Assembly: GCA_950295325.1 (NCBI GenBank) | Contig: OX485803.1 | Coordinates: forward strand, 10,790,001 to 10,850,000 | Length of the DNA: 60,000 nucleotides | Reading direction: 5' to 3' | From: Polytrichum commune | Taxonomy: Eukaryota; Streptophyta; Polytrichopsida; Polytrichales; Polytrichaceae | In this document: in pieces, positions 34,943 through 46,139 of the stretch | How the letters are laid out: each line of letters begins with the position of its first letter | Numbering within the stretch: the first letter of the stretch is position 1 | The notes under the pieces: generated by a model | The model's input: only the letters and a program-made list of their open reading frames with translations | Told to the model about the DNA's origin: nothing | Database searches by the model: none | Position numbers and translations under genes: made by a program

Positions 34943-34962
34943 GTTGCCATCGGCGTGAAACT

Positions 34963-35345
34963 TAAGGTATGTGGGTGTTATTTGGTTCGTCTTTCATGTT
35001 CTCCAATAACTAGTGTTTAGGTTTACACAACAAAACTCGTGTTGCATTAGCAAATCTACAAAGAAACCTATGCAAATATTGGATTGAAAATCGAACTTCC
35101 CCTTATTTAGTTATAGTTATCAGAAGTGCATGTTTGTTGATTTCTTAAAATGGATACATAGGTCCTCCCAATTGTGTTCACTATTGCATGTGGAGTAGTT
35201 ATTAATACTTGAAGATGTAGTCCAAACTCTTTTAAACATGTGTCTTTATGATGATGTTTACTCGTTGATCCTCACTGAACCACATACCAATCTAATGTAG
35301 GGGTCCGATTAAGAAAACGAGCCACTTAAGACCCATCTATCTCAT
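34963..35345 (+). mobile_element. Dispersed TAAGGTA-family MITE copy
   Basis: Left TAAGGTATGTGGGTGTTATT; right GACCCATCTATCTCA, diverged from the CTACCTTA of other copies. Interior blocks GTTTACACAACAAAACTCGT, TTGTTGATTTCTTA and GAAAACGAGCCACTTAAGAC agree with 48065-48418. Confidence 0.65.
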
Positions 35346-35961
35346 GGAATTACTTCATTTTCCAACTTTGTTTAAGCCACCTACATGTAATTTTAAAACG
35401 GGCATCACGAGCGTTAGAGGCATCCGATAACAACTACTACCTCCTTTTGAAGGTGAAAGCCTTGAATGGGCGTGGACAAGCCAACCGGCACCTATCTCCC
35501 CGAAGGGCAAGCTCCGTAAATATCATCAATGAAGGGATGTTTTGGAACCCATGCTTCTTGAACCCCGAGCTTTAATATAAACCCACCTCAAATGTGCATG
35601 ACCTTTGTATTTCACTGGCTCTCAAACTGGTCTCGTCCGCACCGAGAGTTTCATTAACTTCAAGTCAAGAGTTTCATTAACTTAACTCTAGTAAATTTGA
35701 CTGCATGGCCAATCTGACAATCAGCCTAACTACACCTTTTATGGTGTTTAGTGTCACATAAAGTATATGCAAAGGGCCTAAATTAACTGCCTAGAGGGTC
35801 TCAAAGTATCATGTCCACTCATTGCCAATACAATACAACACTAAATCGTCCTTTTAGTGTGGGTTGCCATTTGGAGTTACACGTTGGCATATAGTAAAAG
35901 TCTTATATTCATAGCTCTGTCTTTGGTTTTATTATGAATCTTTTGGCTCAATCATGATCCA
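35346..35961. other. Spacer with a partial copy of the ACGCCGTTTATGG MITE
   Basis: About 35728-35890 carries CTTTTATGGTGTTTAGTGTC and GGTCTCAAAGTATCATGTCC, as in the left half of 29047-29536. Otherwise nothing recognised. Confidence 0.45.
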
Positions 35962-36525
35962 CTAGTTGGAACTGTCTAATCCCAACTTGATGCATTCATT
36001 TATTCTTTAATTGGAAGTGTCTAATTCCAACTTGATGCATTCATCTATTCTTCTAGTTGGAATTGTCTAAATCCAACTTGATGCATTCATTTATTCTTTA
36101 ATTGGAAGTGTTTAATTTTAACTTGATTCATTCATCCATTCTTCTAGTTGGAACTATCTGATTCCAACTAGATATTCATTAATCCATTCTTCTAGTTGGA
36201 ATTGTCTGATTCCAACTAGATAATCATTAATCCATTCTTCTAGTAGGAATTGTTTGATTCCAACTAGATATTCATTAATCCATTCTTCTAGTTGGAACTA
36301 TCTAATTCCAACTAGATTCATTTATTCATTGAGAGTTGTCTAGCTCCAATGAATAACATCCATACGCTAGGAGTTCTCTAACTCCAATTCATATATTCTA
36401 GTTGGAGTTGTCTAACTCCAACACAAAGACCTTCAACTGCGAATTGTCTAATTCCCATACACAATTATTCATGGATTGTCTAGCCCTTGTGTTGGTCTCT
36501 TTCTTTGGAGTTGTCTGGCTCCAAA
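35962..36525 (+). repeat. Palindromic minisatellite, about 46-bp units
   Basis: At least eleven units. Each contains a short hairpin such as AGTTGGAATTGTCTGATTCC followed by AACT, with arms of 8-9 bp around a TGTCTG-like loop. Linkers read TTGATGCATTCATCTATTCT in the early units and AGATATTCATTAATCCATTC in the middle ones. Units 1-4 alternate two spacer variants (a dimer of about 92 bp), units 5-8 are nearly uniform, and later units decay. No coding sense in any frame. Confidence 0.85.
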
Positions 36526-38063
36526 CACCATCTCCGCACATGCTAAGTATATCAAAGTATGGTTAGTCTTTCTTTCTTGCACATTCAAACTTTAAATCTT
36601 TTAATTTAGATATATCACAATTCCGACACATATAAAGATGAAATTGAGAGCCCTCTACGGTATACCAATCCAACACTCGTATAAAATCTAAGGTCCCAAA
36701 CTCCCACAAAACTGTAACCTAAAACAACCTATTGTCCTAATAATGACCTTAGTTTTTTCAATGATTACATGAAAAAGAACAAAAAAATTGCAAATAAGCA
36801 CAATCCTAAACTCATGATGATGAATTTATGGAGACTAATAAATACTGACTTGGAAGCAACAAACTATATGCAAAATCATGCTACCTCCATCATCTTCACA
36901 TGTAACATTCATATTTTCAATATCTTTCCTAAACCAACAATGGAATTACTGATTTTTCTTTTTTCTTTCTTTCAAATATAAACCTTTATGAAGTGCTTTC
37001 ATCGCAATGAATCAACATTTCGTCACTCAAATGACAAACTCGCCTCATTCCTACGGTATTGGCGGTGGTTAGAGAGCCATAATAAGAAAACGACCCATAT
37101 GTTGATAAACGAGTTAGCGAAATCACACCACTTGTGAAGCATGCATGGTTTCCAAACACCTAGTAGTTAAGGTTACTTAGTCCACTTCTTGGTTAAGGCT
37201 TTGATTAGAGTAAATAAAGCACTCAAATTAGTGATGGGGTGACAACTACAGTAGTGCAAAACATTGTAACATATTATCCATCCATGTTATTCTTGTGCAT
37301 TCATACCAAAGAAACTTTTTACAAAATTTAGAATGGAGTGACGTAGTGCACATTGAGACCATCCATAATACATAATAATTTTTTGATTTGAGCATGTCTA
37401 TGTATCATAATACATCAATGATATGAAAATAACATGGACTTTCTCTTGGACAAGGGGGCTCGTTCATAATTTGGTCTCCATCAAACCTAATTATAATTTA
37501 GATAATTTACAAAAATTTGAAGATAATTTAGATTATTTCGGCTTGTAAGCCCTAACCCTAACTCTCTTCCCGACTTCTCTCGGTGGCTTCTCTCCCGCTT
37601 CTCTTTTGAAACTCTTGAATCCAGATAAGTTGAAAATAATCCAAATTATATGTACGATTATGTGTACATAATCTATGTCTTTTTGAAATTTTTGGAGGAG
37701 CCCCCTGTAATTATTTGTTTGAGTTGCCAACCCGGAAAATTAGTCATATTATTATGCCCGCATTATGCAGTTTTCCATTGACTTCATCCACTTCGTCTCA
37801 AGAATGCCACTTGTAACCTAACAACTGATGATCTCCAAGCACTTTGGTGCCACATTGACTGGATGCTCACAAAATATGCACAAAATATGGTGGCAGACAA
37901 AATGGAATGTTGAATGGCAACTTTTGGCATGCGAGACAAACATGTAATTTGAGCCGATATTCATATATTAAACTGCTACGAAGGTGACGTCATGGCACTC
38001 AGTGTGCATGGACGTGCATTTAAATTCATGGAACAATAAATTTAGTCTCGTGCAAGCTACCCA
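36526..38063. other. AT-rich spacer
   Basis: Short chance frames only (70 codons at 36769-36981). No gene or bounded repeat seen. Confidence 0.45.
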
Positions 38064-38232
38064 ATGAGTGCACTATGGGAATTGCGGTTCGTTATCATTG
38101 GCTCTCTGCCGCCACGATGTTTTATGTTCTACTAAGATAGTAGGTTTTCAATCCGTATTCATAGATTCAAACATGTTTAGATGGGAAGAGAACCAATGGT
38201 AAAGAATCACAGTTCCCACAGTGTCGATTCAT
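38064..38232. repeat. Foldback, arms about 50 bp
   Basis: About 38064-38113 (CACTATGGGAATTGCGGTTC, then ATCATTGGCTCTCT) is the imperfect reverse complement of about 38180-38232 (AGAGAACCAATGGTAAAGAA, then TCCCACAGTGTCG). Loop about 65 bp. Possibly an old MITE. Confidence 0.5.
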
Positions 38233-40279
38233 GGTTTTCAATCGCATAGGAATGGTGAGCAATGGGAAGGTTTTTCAACTTTGAGTGAAAACTAGATGAA
38301 CGAGAAAATGAAGCAAGCGATTCTTGAACATGCAATTTTTTTTCTCTTTGCACTTTACTTATCGTAAGTTGTGAAACACATGATTCATGTGGGATGATTA
38401 GTGATCCACATTGTGCGTGCATCTACTTTCCTCATAATTTTTGGAGCTCATATGGATATGATATTCATTGTCCAAGTGCAGATTCTCTGAGTTATTAAAT
38501 GACCACGTAGGTCCCCCTCCCCCCAAAATCTATAAATTGATTATTGTGTCTAGAATGGTTAGTATCTTTTGAACATGTAGTCCAATCTCTTTTCAACACG
38601 TGTCTTTTTGGTGTCCATTCTTAGATCCGCACCCAAGCATACATCACTAAAATATAGGTGTATGTGCCCATGTTCGTTTAAGACGAGGCACCAAATTAGG
38701 CACATCTACCTTAATTCAACACGATTTGAGAGAATTACTAATATATAGACCCCCCAAGAACAAACTAAGAACAAACCCGTGAGGGCTCAACATTGTGGTG
38801 CATATTTTTGTAAACATACATTTTGGAATGAGGTTGCATTGAGCTCCTCCTTGGAATCTCGTTGAAGCGATTTCTACTCAAATTCATGCCATCTATACAT
38901 TTACATGGCATCTTGAGGAAGCAAACAAAAAGGAAGAGCCTCTTTGCTCATAAGTTGTTGCCACCTTTTAGTGGAGGGCTCTATGAATAAAGAGGGACTC
39001 CATTTCCCGCCAACGTGATTGAAAGTTTGAGAGATATGCTTGGAGATATAAGTTACAATCACATATTTTATTTCAAGTATAATTGCTTGTACCTTCATTT
39101 GCAAAGGTCTACCACTAGTAATGCACCAAGTACACAATTGATACACACACGCGCACACACAATTATTTTTGGTGACTTTATCTTTATAAGTGAGGTTGTG
39201 GGTAGAGAGGCACACGGTGATCCTCACCATCACTCTTCACCAACCTGAATTTAACTAAAAGAACCATAGAATAACCTAGCATGAATCAAGGGGGTGTCTA
39301 GTATAATACCACAACTTGATCATCGGGACATGAAATCAATCCCATGAAGGGCAAACAATGTCATGTTGTTGGAGTAGATATATATTGCTTTCTCTTCCTA
39401 CATTGACAATTCTAACAAACAGTGTACTAGTTGTTGAATTTTTGTCATTAGTAGTTATCTTTGCATACATGAATGCAAATGGAATGGTAATACCCAAACC
39501 GCCACTAAATTGACCAACCTAGTGACCAATGTTATCAAGCTACGTGATGGTTGATCTACAATGAGTGAGATAAAGGTAGATAGTCCTTCAACAAACATTG
39601 ACCTCAAATTCTAAATGGTCTCCAACAAACAAATGTGTGTTAAAGTTCAAAATGTGCATACTTGGAAGCAACCCATCTAAGGACATCTATGAGCAACAGT
39701 TTAATCATTGAATTAATATTTACTTTAACCCCCAAAATAGCCAACTCAACTCTCATATTCTTCAATTGCATGTACCTTATCTTGATTTCAAACCATCAAA
39801 TATGCTTGTTAGTTCTTATAAAATTTGTGGGTGGTATTCAGTTAATCTTTCATGTTCTTCATCTTCTATCGATCGTGTTTATGTAACATTTAGGTGGATG
39901 CCACACGAGAGCCAGAGGAAGTTTCACAACTTCCTCCAACATCCTTGTTTTTCTCCTTAAACTGTGGAATTCCGGGCACTAGTGCTCGGTAGTATTGAAC
40001 TACATTTATTGTGCCATGTCACTCCACTTTATTGCCAAGTAGATCCCAACCCTAAACCCAAAGCAAAATCCAAAGCTAAAAAGTCATTGTTGCCACTCCT
40101 CATACTTCCTCTCATGTGGCAACCACTTGCTCATTTGAACCAATGCTATTCACCCAACTCACTACCGTTCCTCCCGTGTGGTTTGGGCCTTTAGTATATT
40201 AAGGGCAACAAGAAACCTACGACGAAGCATTGACAACAATTGAACCTATCTTAAAAATTTATTACGATTATCAAAATTG
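38233..40279. other. Spacer with TAAGGTA-family fragments
   Basis: About 38565-38732 (TAGTCCAATCTCTTTT, GTGTCTTTTTGGTGTCC, ACATCTACCTTA) is the right half of a family copy. About 39826-39900 is a short left-end fragment. No gene recognised. Confidence 0.45.
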
Positions 40280-40452
40280 CATCAGAACATTATTTAGATC
40301 CACAACAACGTTGTATGGGACTGACAGTGTTCCACAATATATTCTTGAATATTTCCCACATTCAAACTAAATGTGGGAAATATCCAAGAATATTTTGTGG
40401 AATATTGTCAGTCCCACATAACATTGTTATGGATTTGAATAATGTTCTGATG
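40280..40452. repeat. 173-bp near-perfect hairpin, 83-bp arms, 7-nt loop
   Basis: Arms 40280-40362 and 40370-40452 align without a single indel, with about 10 mismatches in 83 (about 88% identity). They begin CATCAGAACATTATTTAGAT and close around the loop CAAACTA. It could be a small foldback element or a young small-RNA precursor. The sequence alone does not decide. Confidence 0.85.
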
Positions 40453-41296
40453 TGTGCTTATGTTTTATGTTTAAGAAAAAGACAGGTCCCCAAATTGGGT
40501 TCATTATTGAATCTACAGTAGTTAATGAACTTTGAGTATGCAGTCCTATCTCTTTAATCATAGATCCACACCTAAACACACATAACTGAAATATAGGCAC
40601 CTCTGATTAATAAAAGTAACCAAATTAGGCCCACATATCTCAATGCATTCACCTGGATAACAAAGTGATCATCTCGAAGAGCTGTCAATGGGAATGATAT
40701 AGGGCCTATATTTGGTAATTTGAGGTTCTTATGAGCATAAGCTTATCTAGTGTACTTTTGCTTCTGAATTATAGAAAGCAAATGAACTCCATGGGGTCAT
40801 TTTGACTTTTATTCATAATATCTCTTAGTGCACTTTATGTCGCCCAGGTGTGATTGTTAAACTGAGATTTCCTATATCATAGATGGACGTACAAATGCAT
40901 AAAACACGAGGAGCTTCATGTGCTTAATAGCTTATCACTATTTTTGCAACTATTTTTGGGTGCTCAATTTGTTCAATATCCTCATGAACTGAGCATTTGT
41001 AGTATAATCTTAAGAAATGATATGACGTTCCATTTGTTGGAATAGTCGAAAAGTCAATGTAGAACACCCGCTTAACATTGACCATTGTTAAGCACACTTA
41101 TATTACAGCTAAAGAATCCCACATGTATGTAGTTCAAAATATTGTCAACAATCGAGGTTTAGTCACCTTCATCTTATTCCTCACTTTGTTGCCAAAACTA
41201 CGGCAATTTCCAAACACGGGTGACAAGTATCGCCTCCCTTCCGTTGAAGTGCCTCGTTGGGCAAGAAAACTAAAGCCCCCCCCCCCCACCCCAAAC
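40453..41296. other. Spacer
   Basis: About 40480-40650 carries a degraded TAAGGTA-family right half (GCAGTCCTATCTCTTTAATC). A C-run lies at 41277-41287. Otherwise nothing seen. Confidence 0.4.
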
Positions 41297-41651
41297 TAAG
41301 GGCCGCTTTACACCTAGAGGCCGGGCCAATTTGTTGTGTAAGAGGCTTGAAATCCTCGCTTGTGATTGGTCAAAAGGCTGAAATCGGCCCCAACCCCTTT
41401 ACACCTAGAGGCCGGGCCGATTTGGTGGTATGATTTTTTTAATCAAAAAATGGATGGTCTGACACGGCCCGAGCTCACTCAAATGGGTGCACCGAAAATG
41501 GAAGGCCAATTCATGGCCTAGGGGCCAATGTCAGATTTTAATAAAAAATATTTTTTCCCAATAAAAAATATTTTTTTCAGCAAAACAGCTCCGTTGGATT
41601 ATGTGGAAATCTGAACGGCTCTTATGGTTCATCGTGACTTCATCCTCTCTT

Positions 41652-41759
<108 letters not shown>

Positions 41760-41826
41760 CCTTAGAATTTTTCTTGCTGATTTTTTTTGCACTTGCAAGA
41801 TTGTTGCTACCGTTTCTAGGGTTAGC

Positions 41827-43092
41827 ATGGAGGGGTCTTTAGAGAGGAGTGGATGGAATTCTAGTGAAGTGTATGAGGCGATGCAAAGGTATCAAAGTGC
41901 TGAAGCTCATGCTTTCCAACCCTATCAAGCTCCTCTACAAGAACATGGAGGTAGTGTAGGGGTTCCCGAATTTTTTCAACCACTTTGTGGAAATCATATT
42001 CCTCCTCCGCCTCCGTTGATTATAGACATATGTGCAAGTAATTTGAAGAGAAAGGCTACGGAAGAGATTGGGGATGAGGATGTCCAGATTATAGCTCCCT
42101 TAGCACCAAAGAAAAAAGGAATCGCAACTTCAAAAAAACCTCGGAAAAAGAACGTGAAGGAGGTGGAAGAAGATGAAGAACTCGGATCAAAGAACTGGAG
42201 GGATCGCGATGTGGAGACAATGATTGCAATGCGCGGTGAAATGGAACCTGAATTTTTGAAGAACGCAAAGAAACAAGGTAAGATTTTTGCATCCCTAAAA
42301 TTTTTGAAAAAAAAAGTTATGATTTCAGATTTGGCCAATTTGGCCTTTTTAAAGGCCTTGGCCTTCGCCTCTCGCCCCCGAGCCCCCCCTTTCCCCCCCA
42401 ATGCTTGGGTCTAGCATTGGGAGAGCATCTTGAGGGCGCTAAGGTTTTATCCCTCCACCTCCCACACGCGAGAAGATGTATCCATCGGACTACCAACTCT
42501 ACATTCATTTCCGCCATGTCCACTTTGTCTCATATGTAGTAATTAAACTAGAATCATTTCTGTAATTTATCGTCTTTATGACGCTCTCATGTTATGTGCA
42601 GGGGTAGATACATGGTTGAAATTACATGCTCATCTGCTTGCAGTAATTCCTGGACTGAACCGAACTTCCGAGGGTTGCAAAAAAAAATTCAATACCTTGT
42701 ACAAGTTGTACAAAGAAGACAAGCTGGCAAATGGAATTTCAGGATCAGATCGTCATGCTTGTAAGTTCTATGATTCATTTGATCAGTGGTGGCATCAAAC
42801 TGGAACTGTAATGAAGCATGTGACAGCATCCGCTAGCGATTCTATTAGTGTCGAAGACAACACCACAGGCAATGAGAATGATTTGCATTCAAATGACACC
42901 CCAATTCCAACTATGACAGCGACTCCAAATTCAACAATAAAAGTGGACAAGAGGAATTTTCAAGAGCGATGCTATGGAGTTTTTGTACAAATGGCCGAAA
43001 ACAGTTCAGTCATGCTGAAGAATTTTGAGAAAACCAATGCTTTATTAGAAAGGGTAGACCGACAGATGGATAGGCTTATAGACAAACTTTAG
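41827..43092 (+). CDS. Harbinger ORF1, SANT/trihelix-like DNA-binding protein (2 exons)
   Basis: Exon 1 is 41827-42277 and exon 2 is 42602-43092; the G|GG junction keeps frame and yields 313 aa. In PIF/Harbinger elements the ORF1 protein binds DNA and carries the transposase to the nucleus and to the terminal repeats. Visible features: a basic stretch at about residues 98-114 (KKKGIATSKKPRKKN) as nuclear signal, then an acidic EEDEE patch. A tri-helical region follows with the Trp/hydrophobic pattern NWRDRDVETMIAMRGE, TWLKLHAHL and GCKKKFNTLYKLYKEDK, as in Myb/SANT or trihelix domains. A C-terminal helix (MLKNFEKTNALLERVDRQMD) could mediate pairing. The 324-bp intron has GT-AG ends. Translation straight through it would end at 42412-42414. 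The frame is intact. Confidence 0.85.
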
Positions 43093-43094
43093 AA

Positions 43095-44579
43095 CTAATC
43101 CTCTTCCGAATCAGATACATCATGGTTACGAGGGAAGAGATTTTTTCCCTCCATCCTCAAATGAGCTTCCCAAAAAGATTGAGCTAGTAATTCATGTGCT
43201 TGTGTTGCTTGCACCAGCAAGTTTTTAATCCTTGTTTCTTTGTCTTTTTTTGTTTCAACAACCTCCGCACTCTCATCTTCATCTTCATCTACATCTTCAA
43301 ATGCATTTACCTTAGTTTCTTCAAGGTCTTCAATTTGTATGGTTCCTGCTTCAACCTCGTCCATTTTCAGGTACCTCCTCATCTCTTTTGCAGCTTGTGT
43401 AGCTGCCATAAATATATCTACATTTTCTAGCTGTCCAAGTTCATTTGTAGTCTCCCTATGCATGATTCTTTCTTTTTATTTTGCCCATTCATCATTAAAT
43501 TTGTCTCGGTGTACTATGCACAAGTTGTGAAGACAAATGCAAGTAGTAACCAAATTAGGTACATGTCGGAGAGGCATGTCAATTCTTTTCAATAGTATCC
43601 TCCACCTCCCTTTCAATATGCCAAAAGCTCTTTCTACTGCCATTCTTGTTGATGATTGGATGAAATTCCAATGCGCCTTTGCTCTAGGTAATCCATCTTT
43701 TTCACCTTTGAAAGGAGAGTAGAACCATGGTCTCATTGGATAAGCAACATCATCCATAAGTTTGTAAGGTAATAGCTCACCTTTCATCATTTTTTTCCCA
43801 ATATCTGAATTTTGGAACAAAGTCCAATCATGGCAGCGCCCAGCCCATCCAAAATCATAATCCCAAAACCTACATTTGCTATCCACTACACCTTGAAGTA
43901 GAGCTGAATAGAAACCTTTTCTACAATAATATGAAGTATGATCTATAGGAGGAGCAATGATAGGTATATGACTACCATCAACCGCTCCAATTACATAAGG
44001 TAATCCCCTAAGCTTCTCAAACTCGGCTGCAATTCTATTCAATGTAGTTTTAGATTGTTTCTCAATTACTAATGGTTTTAAATGTTTTTCAATTGCTGCA
44101 CAAAACTCCCTTACAATGATAGATGCAGTACTTTCATGAATTCCATAAGTTTCAGCACAACCGCGTAATGAATTACCACTACTAAGTCTATTCAAAGAAA
44201 GAGCAATCCGGTTTCTAAGAGGAATGGATGCTCTGAAATTTGTATCCTTACGACTTAATGATGGAGATAAGACACCGCACAAATAATCAAAAGTTTCGGG
44301 AAGTAACCTTGTATGTTGTTTGAATAACTTAACCGAGTAACATCCAAATAACAATCTATCCGCAAAAATAGTACTCCGGTCATACATCCAAATACTCCGT
44401 GTCCTCCTAGACGTACTACTCTCCACAACCATCGTAGCAAAAACGATTGTCATGGCAGCATAATGTTCATGCAAAGCAATTTTTTGTAAAATTGCAACAA
44501 CCGCCATAACATGTCGCACGGCCATGAAGAACACAAGAGCAACTAAAATCTTCCGTCTATGTTCATCCATCTTGTACAA
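43095..44579 (-). pseudogene. Harbinger DDE transposase (ORF2) with one in-frame stop
   Basis: The - strand frame opens at ATG 44579 and runs 367 codons to TAA at 43478-43476. It then continues in the same frame for about 126 more codons to TAG at 43097-43095. The first part has the DDE_Tnp_4 layout: a helix-turn-helix-like region at about 119-160 (LRNRIALSLNRLSSG, GIHESTASIIVREF), D201 in GAVDGSHIPI, D251 in GRCHDWTLF, E316 in MAVERAFGILKGRW, and LHNLCI near 350. All three acids are present. The continuation is helical and very acidic (VDEDEDESAEVVE). It may be the native C-terminus cut off by a point mutation, or may never be needed, since many Harbinger transposases end soon after LHN-x-C. 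The stop codon lies 2 bp from that of convergent ORF1. Confidence 0.9.
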
Positions 44580-44801
44580 ATGACAATGAAAAGAAAGAAA
44601 GAAGGGCTGAAATTTTCCTAAATTTATTGAATCGGCTTGGCTTCTTGGCCCGAGGGCCTTTACATATGGGAAAATTGGCCCCCGTTATAATCTTATTATA
44701 ATGTGTAGTAGAGGCCGGCCTCCAACCCAAAAAAAGCTCAAATTTTGTGCAATCGGCCTCAAGGGAAATTGGCCCGGCCTCTAGGTGTAAAGCGGCCCTA
44801 A

Positions 44802-46139
44802 TGCACATGAACATGGCTCACATATTCGGATCCGCACAAATTTTGCTATTCAACTTCATATTTATCATGGATAGTCAACACATAAGATAATGCCAAACTT
44901 TTCGAAGTGACTATAATAAGCTCAACTACCTCACCTTAGTGTCAAAGGGGATCCAAGTTTAAGGCCTAATGTATGTATCGAGTAGTTAGCTTGTTCAAGA
45001 GAAGCAACGCGATGTAGACGTGCTAATCTAAATACTTATTTGAATCATACACCTATATTTGAATGGTATGTTGTTTGGTGTAGCTCCAAGAACGGATACC
45101 AAACAGACATGTGTTTGAAAAAATATTAGATTGTGTTCTCAAAACATGATAACCATTCTAGATTCAATAATCAACAGAAAAGGAGGGGTGGGGATATATC
45201 TTCACTTTAATGATGAAGATATTCATATGAGCTCCAAAGATCACGAGAAAAGTGGCTACGACCTCAATTGGGATCTGGTAACCATCTCGAACTAATTGTG
45301 TGTGTTTTTCATATACTAGGAGCAGTTGGTTGGTTGGGAAAAAGTAACCATTTGAGACCCACCTACCTTAGTAGACAGCTCACACCTCGCATGCATTGGG
45401 CTTTACGCTCCAATGTGTGGGGCCTGGCCACATGTGTCTTCAAACTTCAAAAGTTGTAACTTTTAACTATGGTGCTCACTTTGAGAGGAAGACAACACAT
45501 TGTTTGCATGCTTCAAGGTAGGCTTTTGGGGCTACGTTGGGTAGTAGTAGGGGGTCATTTTAGAGCACAACACGTGTTGATACTTTTATATATTCTAACC
45601 AACATGGGTCCAAGATCCTAGGTCTTCTCCCCTAAGTCTTCATGAAGATTTTAGACTAACACATTGAATATTAGGTATAAGTCAAAAGTAGCACAAAATG
45701 AAATAATCATCCATATTAAATTTCCACATACACACTAATTTTCTACTGTAAATTTAGGATGGCCTGAAATTAATGTCACCCACATCAATTTTAATTATGA
45801 GAATTAGCATGGGCTCTATACATTACTATGGCCCACAATAACGGTGCGATATAACTTCCCCCTCTCACATGTATTGTTAATTCATTCCAACTTGGTTCCA
45901 TTAAACTAAGTCGAGATTGAAATAGAAGCAAAGTAAGTTGCCTTTTAAAATGGAGACATCTGACCACCATAGAGAGACCACATTTATCTTTACTACAGTA
46001 GTGTTGGAATGTAGTTTCCATATGGGATTCAAGGAGGTCACAACCAATGCAAGATTGATACGTGGCAAAATTTGAGGGGAGAACAATTAGTTTATTTTTT
46101 AATTTAAAAATTTAAAAAAAACCCTACAGTAGATGCTTC
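44802..46139. other. Spacer with a reverse TAAGGTA-related copy
   Basis: About 45000-45380 matches the repeats at 22415-23120 (TATATTTGAATGGTATG, AGACATGTGTTTGAAAAAAT, GACCCACCTACCTTA). The rest has no recognisable content. Confidence 0.45.

Noticed and set aside
35962-36525. Regular repeats with spacers resembling a CRISPR array
   Set aside because: The window is plant nuclear DNA, the spacers are near-identical rather than unique, and units diverge gradually as in a minisatellite.
41994-42401. 135-codon frame on - opposite ORF1
   Set aside because: Shadow of the Lys/Glu-rich ORF1 exon; low-complexity Phe/Ser product.
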